64,000 bases of DNA. Origin: an uncultured Bacteroidaceae bacterium. Lineage in GTDB: Bacteria > Bacteroidota > Bacteroidia > Bacteroidales > Bacteroidaceae. Every line of letters starts with the position of its first letter. Positions within the stretch are counted from its first letter, which is position 1. The notes under the pieces were generated by a model that had not been told where the DNA came from, made no database searches, and saw only the letters and a program-made list of their open reading frames with translations. The DNA lies in the NCBI GenBank assembly GCA_905234745.1, contig CAJOJD010000009.1, positions 1,494-65,493 of the forward strand, in the 5' to 3' direction. Position numbers and translations under genes: made by a program. Positions 13,960 through 21,703 of this stretch are shown one piece after another.

Positions 13960-15411
13960 ATGAAGAAGTTTGGTGAAATCAGCAGGAAACAATGGATAAA
14001 GGCCGGAATTTATCTGGCTCTATACATCCTGTTCCTGATATGGGTCAGGAGCTGGATAGGAATCATAGTCATTCCTTTCCTGGTTGACGCCTGCACCACC
14101 AGAATCATCAAATGGGACTGGTGGAAACAGCTTAAGAACAAGACCCTCTATCAGATAATGGGTTGGATTGATGCCATAGTATTTGCGCTTGTCGCAGTCT
14201 ATTTCGTCAATCTGTATCTTTTCCAGAACTACGCCATACCCTCTTCGTCACTTGAAAAGTCACTGCTCATAGGAGACCATCTCTATGTAAGCAAGGTGGC
14301 ATACGGTCCCCGCAAGCCCATGACACCGCTCACAATGCCTCTCACCCAGAACACGTTCCCGGGTGGCGGCAAGAGTTACTTTGACAAACCCCAGTGGCCT
14401 TATGAGCGAATCAAGGGATTCGGCAGGATAAAGCTGAATGACATTGTCGTCTTCAACTACCCGTCGGGTGATACGTTGGTAACCCATCCCAAATGGTCAA
14501 GTGCCGATTACTACGGCATGATAGTCTATCCGTTGGGAAAGAGCCGTTGCAAGGAGATAGATATAGACAGCCTCTCTACTCTTGAGCAGCGTCACGTCTA
14601 TGATTTCTATTACAAGGTGGGACGTCAGGAGTTGCTTCAGAACGAACAGGTGTTCGGAAAGATAATAACCCGACCGGTTGACCGTCGCGAAAACTACGTA
14701 AAACGCTGTGTCGGACTGCCCGGCCAGACTCTTGAGATCAGGGACGGAATAATATATCTGGACGGTGTACAGAACAAGCAGCCCGATGCAGTCCAGACAA
14801 ACTACATCGTCACCTTGCAGAGACCAATACCTGAATCACTCAGAGAAAAGATAGGCTTGAATCTTCAAGACCTGGAACCCAAGGACAACAAACCCGGAAC
14901 ACACATCATACCGCTTACTGAGCAAGCCAGGGAAATTCTGGCCGGTCAGACCGGAATTGTCGGTGAAATCAAACATTATGAGTGCTCAGTCGAGGAGTCC
15001 GAATGGCTCTTCCCGCAGAACAAGAACACCAAGTGGACTATAGACAATTACGGACCTATATGGATTCCCGCCAAGGGTGAAACGGTTCAGATTGACCTTG
15101 AAAACCTGCCTTTCTACGAGCGTATCATAAAGGTGTATGAAGGTAACGACCTCAAGGTAGAACGTGACGGCACAATCCTCATAAACGGTCAGAAGGCCGA
15201 CAGTTACACCTTCAGGATGGACTACTACTGGATGATGGGCGACAACCGCCAGAACAGTGCCGATTCGCGCTTCTGGGGTTTTGTACCCGAGGATCACATC
15301 GTTGGCCGTCCGGTATTCATATGGCTCTCGCTTGACCAGGACAAGAAGTGGGGCCAGAAGGGAAAGATCCGCTGGAACCGTCTGTTCCGCTCAGTCAAGA
15401 AGTACAATTGA
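13960..15411 (+). CDS. lepB: Signal peptidase I, large Bacteroidetes form
   Basis: A 483-residue inner-membrane serine protease that removes signal peptides from exported proteins. Two N-terminal membrane segments (LALYILFLIWVRSWIGIIVI and IDAIVFALVAVYFVNLYLF) precede the catalytic Ser in NYAIPSSSLEKSLLIGD. The general-base Lys is in RRENYVKRCVGLPGQTLEI, about residue 248. The C-terminal box is MMGDNRQNSADSRFWGFVP. The ~170-residue insert between the Lys and the last box is normal for this phylum. The TGA stop overlaps the ATG of the next gene (TGATG). Confidence 0.94.
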   Translation: MKKFGEISRKQWIKAGIYLALYILFLIWVRSWIGIIVIPFLVDACTTRIIKWDWWKQLKNKTLYQIMGWIDAIVFALVAVYFVNLYLFQNYAIPSSSLEKSLLIGDHLYVSKVAYGPRKPMTPLTMPLTQNTFPGGGKSYFDKPQWPYERIKGFGRIKLNDIVVFNYPSGDTLVTHPKWSSADYYGMIVYPLGKSRCKEIDIDSLSTLEQRHVYDFYYKVGRQELLQNEQVFGKIITRPVDRRENYVKRCVGLPGQTLEIRDGIIYLDGVQNKQPDAVQTNYIVTLQRPIPESLREKIGLNLQDLEPKDNKPGTHIIPLTEQAREILAGQTGIVGEIKHYECSVEESEWLFPQNKNTKWTIDNYGPIWIPAKGETVQIDLENLPFYERIIKVYEGNDLKVERDGTILINGQKADSYTFRMDYYWMMGDNRQNSADSRFWGFVPEDHIVGRPVFIWLSLDQDKKWGQKGKIRWNRLFRSVKKYN

Positions 15412-16013
15412 TGCAATCCGTCCTGCTTAGTTCGGCATATCTGCCGCCGGTAAGTTTCTTCACCGCCATCAACAGTGGCGGTGATGTTCTTATTGAGCAG
15501 TACGACAACTACTGCAAGCAGACATACCGCAACCGCTGCATCATAGCAACGGCCGCCGGTAAGCAGGCACTTACCATTCCGGTGGTAAAATCGGACTCGC
15601 CCAAGCAACTGATGAAGGACGTCCGTATAAGCGATCACGGGGAGTGGCGTCACCAGCATTGGAACGCGCTTGAATCGGCCTACATGAACAGCCCGTTCTT
15701 TATGTATTATCAGTATGATTTCCGCCCGTTCTATGAAAAGAAGTATGAGTTCCTGATTGACTTCAACACAGAACTGACTCAGCTTATACTGAAACTGGCA
15801 GGCATCGGTAAAGACATTAAACTGACCGGATCATACGGGCAAAAGGACCAAAACGCTCTTGACCTGCGCGCAATGGTTGAGCCAGGAAAAATGGGACTGG
15901 CAGAACCCCGCCCCTACTGGCAGGTATTCAAACAAAAGTACGGATTCATCGGTAATTTGAGCGCGGTGGACCTGCTCTTCAACATGGGACCCGAGTTCCC
16001 GCTCTACCTCTAA
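15411..16013 (+). CDS. WbqC-like family protein
   Basis: A 200-residue protein matching the WbqC-like family, named for a gene in O-antigen clusters. Visible features are the N-terminal SSAYLPPVSFFTAINSG, IEQYDNYCKQTYRNRC, the segment ALTIPV and HWNALESAYMNSPFFMYY. Members are found near glycan or lipid genes; the reaction is not established here. The start is set by the overlap with lepB (TGATG); an in-frame ATG at 15348 lies inside lepB and is unlikely. The gene ends directly at the large palindrome 16014-16091. Confidence 0.8.
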   Translation: MQSVLLSSAYLPPVSFFTAINSGGDVLIEQYDNYCKQTYRNRCIIATAAGKQALTIPVVKSDSPKQLMKDVRISDHGEWRHQHWNALESAYMNSPFFMYYQYDFRPFYEKKYEFLIDFNTELTQLILKLAGIGKDIKLTGSYGQKDQNALDLRAMVEPGKMGLAEPRPYWQVFKQKYGFIGNLSAVDLLFNMGPEFPLYL

Positions 16014-16091
16014 AGTGGGGCAAATTGGGGACGGTTCTTTTTTTGCCCTCGAAAAAGGGCAAAAAAAGAACCGTCCCCAATTTGCCCCACT
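16014..16091. repeat. Two-armed palindromic element, second arm family
   Basis: A perfect 36-bp inverted repeat (arms 16014-16049 and 16056-16091) with the 6-base loop CGAAAA. Each arm contains GGGGACGGTTC and ends in TTTTTGCCC. The left arm begins right after the stop codon of the WbqC-like gene; the right arm's last base is the first base of the minus-strand GT9 stop codon (TCA at 16091-16093). The loop is the reverse complement of the loop of the element at 40869-40936 although the arms differ. It may act as a terminator for both genes. Confidence 0.9.
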
Positions 16092-17212
16092 CAAAGGTAC
16101 TTTTTCACTTTAGCGAAAACTGAGTCTGGATCGATGCCCGTAAGGCAGCGGTGATCGCCATAGATGCATTCCTTTTTGCCGTAGATTGAGCATGGACGGC
16201 AAGGCAGGTCAAGCTGTATGCAGTCATCAGGATTCTGACCCCAGCCCATGAATCCTGCAGCAGGATGAGTGGCACCCCAAACAGAAACTACAGGAGTGGC
16301 GGTGATTGAAGCCAGATGCATGTTTGAAGAATCCATGGCAAGCATCACCTCCATGTTGCTTATCAGAACAAGTTCTCCCTCCAGTCCCAGACGGGTATCG
16401 ATAATCTCCACCGAGCGGTATTTCTGAGCCCACTCCTCAACAAGCGAGCGCTCCTTTCCGTAGGCAAACACGAACTGACGGCACAGGCATGCGCTGTCTA
16501 TCTGGGAAACAACCTCCTCCATGAGGTATAACGGATATATCTTACCCTTATGTGCCGCAAAGGGAGCTATTCCCACCCAGGTACAGTCTTTATCTCCTAC
16601 AATCCCCTTGACCGATGACAAATCGGCCTTTCCATCGCCGAATATGGAACGGAACTTAAGGTCAAAACCAAAGCCCAGTTTCTCAAGTACCATGCGGTAA
16701 CGGTCAAATGAAGTGAGACGCGGAGTAAGGTCCTTGTTCTTCTGGCGGGTAAGGCGTTTGCGTGACTTGCGGTCCTTGTCTATACGGCTTACCCTGGTAA
16801 AGAACAGACGGTAAAAGACAGAAAGCGCCGTTGTACGCAGTACCCCGTGAAGATCGGCCACAGCATCAAAATGTTTCCTGCGCAGCTGGAAGAACAGTTT
16901 GAGCATTGCACCGAAACCATGATAATCCTTCTTCAGGTCCACTCCCATGAAACTTACGTTCGCGGGCATTCCGGCAAAGAACGGTGCAAAACGCACGTTT
17001 GAAAGCATAGTGAAATGCTTGTCGGGATAGGCGGTTGCAAGTGAATGGATAACAGGAACGGTCATTGCCACGTCTCCTATTGCGGAGAAGCGTATAAGCA
17101 GGATGTTGGATTTCATCCGACCTTTTCTCGCCACGACAGAGTGAGTAAACTCCCTCTGTTCGTCTGGCTTAACGAAAACGTTCTTGTATTTGGGTGTCTT
17201 ATTTTGAGCCAT
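16091..17212 (-). CDS. Glycosyltransferase family 9 (heptosyltransferase-like)
   Basis: A GT9 protein of the ADP-heptose:LPS heptosyltransferase type, which adds sugars to the lipopolysaccharide core. The family signature starts at the second possible Met: MKSNILLIRFSAIGDVAMT. The C-terminal half has WVGIAPFAAHKGKIYPL, the acceptor/donor loop AMDSSNMHLASITATPVVSVWG and the Cys-rich end LPCRPCSIYGKKEC that is common in Bacteroidetes members. The longest frame starts at 17212 and overlaps DUF4254 by 14 bases; the ATG at 17116 gives the canonical N-terminus and may be the real start. The first 32 residues (KNVFVKPDEQREFTHS) are not part of the fold. Confidence 0.85.
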   Translation of the reverse strand: MAQNKTPKYKNVFVKPDEQREFTHSVVARKGRMKSNILLIRFSAIGDVAMTVPVIHSLATAYPDKHFTMLSNVRFAPFFAGMPANVSFMGVDLKKDYHGFGAMLKLFFQLRRKHFDAVADLHGVLRTTALSVFYRLFFTRVSRIDKDRKSRKRLTRQKNKDLTPRLTSFDRYRMVLEKLGFGFDLKFRSIFGDGKADLSSVKGIVGDKDCTWVGIAPFAAHKGKIYPLYLMEEVVSQIDSACLCRQFVFAYGKERSLVEEWAQKYRSVEIIDTRLGLEGELVLISNMEVMLAMDSSNMHLASITATPVVSVWGATHPAAGFMGWGQNPDDCIQLDLPCRPCSIYGKKECIYGDHRCLTGIDPDSVFAKVKKYL

Positions 17213-17813
17213 TCTGTCCGTAGAGAACAGGGTTTAGTGAGGGGTCGTTGTACATTTTCATCTGCTTGTAGACTTTCATGTACTTGCGGCCTGCAGCCAT
17301 ATCGTCAAGAAGCATGTCGATTGCTCCAGAAAGGTCTTTTTTCTGCTCCAAAAGAACGGCCAGCTTTTCGCGGCAGCGCTGCTGCTGGGCAGCCGGTGTG
17401 TCGGTACGCTCGGCCTCTATCCTCATGTGATAGATCTTGAGTGCCAGGATTGAAAGGCGGTCAACGGCCCATGCGGGACTTTCGGTATTGATTGTTGCAT
17501 CAGGAAGGGTCTTGACCTTACTGAATTTCTCCAGGAAATAACTGTCTATTAACTCTACCAGATCAGTGCGGTCCTGATTTGAACGGTCAATCCTACGTTT
17601 GATTGCCAGCGCCTTGACGGGGTCTATCTGCGGGTCACGGATAATGTCCTCCAGATGCCACTGAACGGTATCAATCCAGTTCTTGAGATAGAGATAGAAT
17701 TCTATGCTCTTCTCCTCATACGGATTTGCTATAGGAGTATCCACATTATCTTTCTTGTGATAGTCCGCTATGGAGCGTTCAAAAACCCCAAAACTTTCCT
17801 GGCTGAATGTCAT
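17199..17813 (-). CDS. DUF4254 domain protein
   Basis: A 204-residue, mostly helical, soluble protein matching DUF4254, a Bacteroidetes family of unknown function. It reads MTFSQESFGVFERSIADYHK at the start, then WHLEDIIRDPQIDPVKALAI and RIDRSNQDRTDLVELIDSYF. There is no signal peptide or membrane segment. It is the first gene of an operon with the GT9 glycosyltransferase, an arrangement often seen in this order, so a role in lipopolysaccharide or glycan metabolism is possible. The promoter at 17841-17871 is one of the clearest in the window. Confidence 0.82.
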   Translation of the reverse strand: MTFSQESFGVFERSIADYHKKDNVDTPIANPYEEKSIEFYLYLKNWIDTVQWHLEDIIRDPQIDPVKALAIKRRIDRSNQDRTDLVELIDSYFLEKFSKVKTLPDATINTESPAWAVDRLSILALKIYHMRIEAERTDTPAAQQQRCREKLAVLLEQKKDLSGAIDMLLDDMAAGRKYMKVYKQMKMYNDPSLNPVLYGQNGSK

Positions 17814-17840
17814 GATTCAAGTGAGTTCTTAAAGACGATG

Positions 17841-17871
17841 CAAAAATAGCGGTATTTTTCTGAATAGGCAA
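17841..17871 (-). promoter_or_regulatory. Promoter of the DUF4254-GT9 operon
   Basis: On the minus strand TTG (17871-17869), 20 bases, then TATTTTTG (17848-17841). Box sequence and spacing both fit the Bacteroides sigma-A-type pattern. The leader would be about 20 bases. Confidence 0.7.
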
Positions 17872-17944
17872 CCATTGACCGCCAATATGCATTACACACA
17901 TTATGCGCGTTTGTGCATAGAGCTTTCCTTTTGGCTTTTCTTTA

Positions 17945-17976
17945 TTTGTGACGCTTACTGAAAATGGGTTTCTTTG
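17945..17976 (+). promoter_or_regulatory. Probable acpP promoter
   Basis: TTTG (17945-17948), 20 bases, then TTTCTTTG (17969-17976), one mismatch from TAnnTTTG. The start would be near 17983, leaving about 42 leader bases before acpP. Confidence 0.5.
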
Positions 17977-18024
17977 CAGCCAAATTCATTTTTATTATTA
18001 ATTTAACTCTTAAATTTCACAATT

Positions 18025-18270
18025 ATGGCAGATTCACAGATTGCAGCCAGAGTTCAGAACATTATCGTTGACAAACTGGGTGTTGAGCCTTCAGAAGTTA
18101 CTCCTGAGGCAAGTTTCGCAGCCGATCTGGGTGCAGATTCTCTGGATACCGTTGAGCTCATCATGGAGTTCGAGAAGGAGTTCGGCATTTCAATTCCTGA
18201 CGATCAGGCAGAAAAGATCACAACCGTAGGTGAGGCTATCGAGCTCATCAGCGCAGCAGCTACAAAGTAA
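18025..18270 (+). CDS. acpP: Acyl carrier protein
   Basis: An 81-residue acidic protein. The phosphopantetheine attachment Ser is in [12 protein letters not shown] at about residue 40, followed by the recognition helix [13 protein letters not shown]. It carries growing acyl chains in fatty acid synthesis. fabF starts 23 bases downstream and the two form an operon, as in many bacteria. Confidence 0.96.
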   Translation: MADSQIAARVQNIIVDKLGVEPSEVTPEASFAADLGADSLDTVELIMEFEKEFGISIPDDQAEKITTVGEAIELISAAATK

Positions 18271-18293
18271 GTAACTATCTTCTTCCACATAAG

Positions 18294-19568
18294 ATGGATC
18301 TTAAAAGAGTTGTCGTAACCGGACTCGGGACCGTCAACCCTCTTGGTAATTCTATCCCCGAATTCTGGGATAACGCTATCAAGGGAGTAAGCGGTGCCGG
18401 TCTTATTACCAATTTTGACACAAACGCCATACTGACCAAGGTCAAATTCGGATGTCAGGTCAAGAACTTTGACATCTCGGAGTACATGGACCGCAAGGAG
18501 GCACGCAAACTTGACAAGTACAGTCATTTTGCCATTGCATCGGCTGTCCAGGCCATGAAGGATTCAGCTCTTGACCTTGAAAAGGAGAATCTGAACCGCA
18601 TCGGTGTGATCCTGGGCTTCGGTATCGGCGGCGTGGACTCCTTCGAGGAGGGCGTAGATACCATCCATGAACAGAAGAAACTTGGACAGGAACTCAAGGT
18701 AACCCCGTTCTTTGTTCCCCGCATTCTTGGCTCCATTGCTTCCGGACTGGTTTCAATCATGTTCAAGCTTAAAGGACCCAACTACGCAACATCATCGGCC
18801 TGCGCATCGAGCACCCACGCCATCATTGATGCTGTCAACATGATACGTTTGGGTAAAGCCAACGTAATCGTGACAGGTGGAGCCGAGGCAGCACTTGGTG
18901 ACTGCGGCGTAACCGGATTCGGAGTCATGCATGCACTCTCTACCCGTAACGATTCACCCGAGACGGCATCACGCCCCATGAGCGCCAGCCGTGACGGATT
19001 CGTACTGGGCGAGGGAGGCGGAATACTCATCCTTGAGGAATACGAGCATGCTGTGGCACGCGGCGCAAAGATTTACGCCGAGGTTGCAGGATGGGGTGCC
19101 ACCGCCGATGCATACCACATGACAGCTCCCGAGCCCGAGGGCAACGGTGCAATACGTGTAATGCAGGAGGCACTTGAGGATGCCGGAATGAAACCTGAGG
19201 ATATTGACTACATCAATATGCACGGAACTTCCACTCCTCTGGGTGACATCGCAGAATGCAAGGCCATCAAGGCTGTGTTCGGAGACCATGTCTACGACAT
19301 GAACCTGAGTTCAACCAAATCCATGACAGGACATCTGCTCGGCGGAGCCGGCGTGATTGAGGCTATTGCCACCGTGCTGGCCGTCAAGAACGACATGATC
19401 CCGCCCACCATCAACCACGAGGAGGGCGATGAGGATGAGCAGATTGACTACCGTATGAACTTTACCTTCAACAAGGCGCAGAAGAGAGAGGTACGTGCCG
19501 GACTGTCCAACACTTTCGGTTTCGGCGGACACAACTCCTGCGTTATCTTCAAAAAGTTCAAGGATTGA
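18294..19568 (+). CDS. fabF: 3-oxoacyl-[acyl-carrier-protein] synthase II
   Basis: A 424-residue condensing enzyme that elongates acyl-ACP with malonyl-ACP. The catalytic Cys is in SSACASSTHAI (about residue 165), the two His in NMHGTSTPLGD and STKSMTGHLLGGAG, and the C-terminal glycine-rich end is NTFGFGGHNSC. The start (MDLKRVVVTGLGTVNPLGN) is canonical. Its TGA stop overlaps the TTG start of the next gene by 4 bases. rnc, a frequent next gene in this position in Bacteroidales, is not present here. Confidence 0.96.
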   Translation: MDLKRVVVTGLGTVNPLGNSIPEFWDNAIKGVSGAGLITNFDTNAILTKVKFGCQVKNFDISEYMDRKEARKLDKYSHFAIASAVQAMKDSALDLEKENLNRIGVILGFGIGGVDSFEEGVDTIHEQKKLGQELKVTPFFVPRILGSIASGLVSIMFKLKGPNYATSSACASSTHAIIDAVNMIRLGKANVIVTGGAEAALGDCGVTGFGVMHALSTRNDSPETASRPMSASRDGFVLGEGGGILILEEYEHAVARGAKIYAEVAGWGATADAYHMTAPEPEGNGAIRVMQEALEDAGMKPEDIDYINMHGTSTPLGDIAECKAIKAVFGDHVYDMNLSSTKSMTGHLLGGAGVIEAIATVLAVKNDMIPPTINHEEGDEDEQIDYRMNFTFNKAQKREVRAGLSNTFGFGGHNSCVIFKKFKD

Positions 19569-21703
19569 ATCATCGCTTTAGCGACATAACCCGTACTATA
19601 TACAATGCGGCATTGGCTATTCTGGCCCTTGCCGCATTGTCAGGTTGTGCGGCTGTAGGTAATCCTGATGGAGGACCGTTTGATGAGACTCCACCCAGAA
19701 TTACAAACAGCCATCCCAAAAACGGTGCCACAGGGGTCAACACCCGCAAGGTGACCATTGATTTCAACGAGTTCATCAAGTTGGAGAACGCCAATGAAAA
19801 GGTGGTCATATCACCTCCTCAGACCGAGCAGCCCGAGATAAAGGTTACCGGCAAGAAGATTCAGGTTGAGCTTTTTGATTCACTGAAATCCAATACCACC
19901 TACTCCATTGATTTTGCCGATGGAATCGTAGACAACAACGAGGGCAACCCCCTGGGTGACTTCTGTTTCCGTTTCAGTACAGGCGAGTCAATTGACACTC
20001 TAGAGGTATCGGGCTACATACTCAGCGCCGAGGATCTGGAGCCGGTCAAGGGAATGACCGTAGGTCTGCACAGCGACCTGTCTGACTCGGCATTCACTAC
20101 CAAACCGTTTGAACGGGTATCACGTACCGATGCAAACGGTCATTTCACAATACGTGGTATAGCACCGGGCACATACAGGATCTATGCCGTAACAGATATG
20201 GACCAGACTTTCAGTTACTCACAGCGTAACGAGAGGATTGCCTGGATGGATTCGGTTATTGTTCCCACATCCGAACTCCGTTTCCGTGAAGATACCGTTT
20301 TCAATGACAACGGACAGGTTGATACCACATACACCGTCCAGTATACGCAGTATCTTCCCAATGACATCACTCTGCTGGCATTCACCCCTGCTCCCACACA
20401 GCAGTACATGAGTGCGGCCGAGCGTAATACTCACGAGAAATTCACTCTCCGGTTCGCCCTCCCGCTGGACTCCATGCCCGAGATAAAGGGACTGAACTTT
20501 GACGAATCGACCGATTATATACTTCAGCACAGCGAGCGTTATGACACGCTTACGTTCTGGATGAAGGATACCACCGTCTATTACAACGACACCCTGAGTT
20601 TCAGCATAACATATCTGGCTACTGATACCGCCAACATGCTCTCTCCCAGAACAGACACATTGCGTCTTGTCCCCAAGAAAAGCCACAAGCAGATACTCAA
20701 GGAGCAGGCACGCAAGGCCGAGGAGCAGCAGAAAGAGCGTGACAAGCAACTGCGCCGTCTGGAACGCAACGGTGATTCCATCGGCATAGCCAAACTGCTT
20801 GAACCCAAGACAACGTTCCTGGAAAGCAAACTGAATACGGCAGGTTTCGGCAGATATGATTTCAAGGAACCCGTCACATTACTGTCCGATACGGCAATCC
20901 ACCTTTATCAGAAAGCCGATACCGTCTGGAATGAGGTTCCCTATGAGATAGAGCAAGACTCACTGAACATACTGCGCTACTACATCTACGGTGAATGGCT
21001 GCCCGACCAGACATTCAAGCTCACCATAGACTCTGCATGCATACAAGGTCTGTACGGACTCCACAATAACCGGATCGAGACCACACTCAAGTTCAGCCCC
21101 CTGAACATGTACAGTACTCTCACCGTTAATGTGGCCAATCCCAAACCTGGTTATACCGTAAGACTGCACGAAACATCGGGTAAGGTAATCAGGACAGGAA
21201 AACTTGAAAACGGAAGCGTTGATTTCTTCCTGCTCAAACCCGCCACATACTATGTATCCATGTTTGACGATGTAAACGGCAACGGCAAATGGGATACCGG
21301 AGAGTATGAGGAGAAACGTCACGCCGAGAGTGTCTGGTACATAAAAAGAAGTTGGGTTCTCAAGCAGGACTGGACTCACGAGACCGATCTCTGGTACGTA
21401 AACGAGTATCCTCTTACAGAGCAGAAACCAGACCAGCTGCAGAAAGAGAAAGCCAAGAAACTTGAGGTGAATACCCACAAGAAGAATGTGGATCGTCTCG
21501 AAAAGAAGGCCCAGCAGATAGAGTCCGAGAAGAAGAAAAAGGAGCGCAAACGCACTGAGCGCAAGGAACGCCGTGAAAAGAACAAGGAAAAATACCGTCA
21601 GATCAGGGCAAACGCCAAGGCTCAGAAGAACCAGTCAAAAGCCGCCTCAGACGCCGATGTTAGCACTCCAGACACTGAGGAAGTTACGACCCCAGATGAG
21701 TGA
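19565..21703 (+). CDS. Large lipoprotein with N-terminal bacterial Ig-like domain
   Basis: A 712-residue exported protein. The N-terminus has a lipobox (ALAALSGC), so it should be lipidated. Residues ~40-135 are an SbsA-type Ig-like domain (PPRITNSHPKNGATGVNTRK; IDFNEFIKL). Residues ~150-220 look like a carboxypeptidase-regulatory-like beta domain (TVGLHSDLSDSA, DANGHFTIRGIAPGTYRI). The middle is beta-rich, and the last ~100 residues are highly charged Lys/Glu/Arg with coiled-coil character. The start is TTG at 19565, overlapping the fabF stop (TTGA); no ATG is available. The 3' end overlaps the convergent C26-M19 gene by 57 bases. Function unknown; a cell-envelope scaffold or glycan-binding role is only a guess. 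Confidence 0.82.
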   Translation: MNHRFSDITRTIYNAALAILALAALSGCAAVGNPDGGPFDETPPRITNSHPKNGATGVNTRKVTIDFNEFIKLENANEKVVISPPQTEQPEIKVTGKKIQVELFDSLKSNTTYSIDFADGIVDNNEGNPLGDFCFRFSTGESIDTLEVSGYILSAEDLEPVKGMTVGLHSDLSDSAFTTKPFERVSRTDANGHFTIRGIAPGTYRIYAVTDMDQTFSYSQRNERIAWMDSVIVPTSELRFREDTVFNDNGQVDTTYTVQYTQYLPNDITLLAFTPAPTQQYMSAAERNTHEKFTLRFALPLDSMPEIKGLNFDESTDYILQHSERYDTLTFWMKDTTVYYNDTLSFSITYLATDTANMLSPRTDTLRLVPKKSHKQILKEQARKAEEQQKERDKQLRRLERNGDSIGIAKLLEPKTTFLESKLNTAGFGRYDFKEPVTLLSDTAIHLYQKADTVWNEVPYEIEQDSLNILRYYIYGEWLPDQTFKLTIDSACIQGLYGLHNNRIETTLKFSPLNMYSTLTVNVANPKPGYTVRLHETSGKVIRTGKLENGSVDFFLLKPATYYVSMFDDVNGNGKWDTGEYEEKRHAESVWYIKRSWVLKQDWTHETDLWYVNEYPLTEQKPDQLQKEKAKKLEVNTHKKNVDRLEKKAQQIESEKKKKERKRTERKERREKNKEKYRQIRANAKAQKNQSKAASDADVSTPDTEEVTTPDE

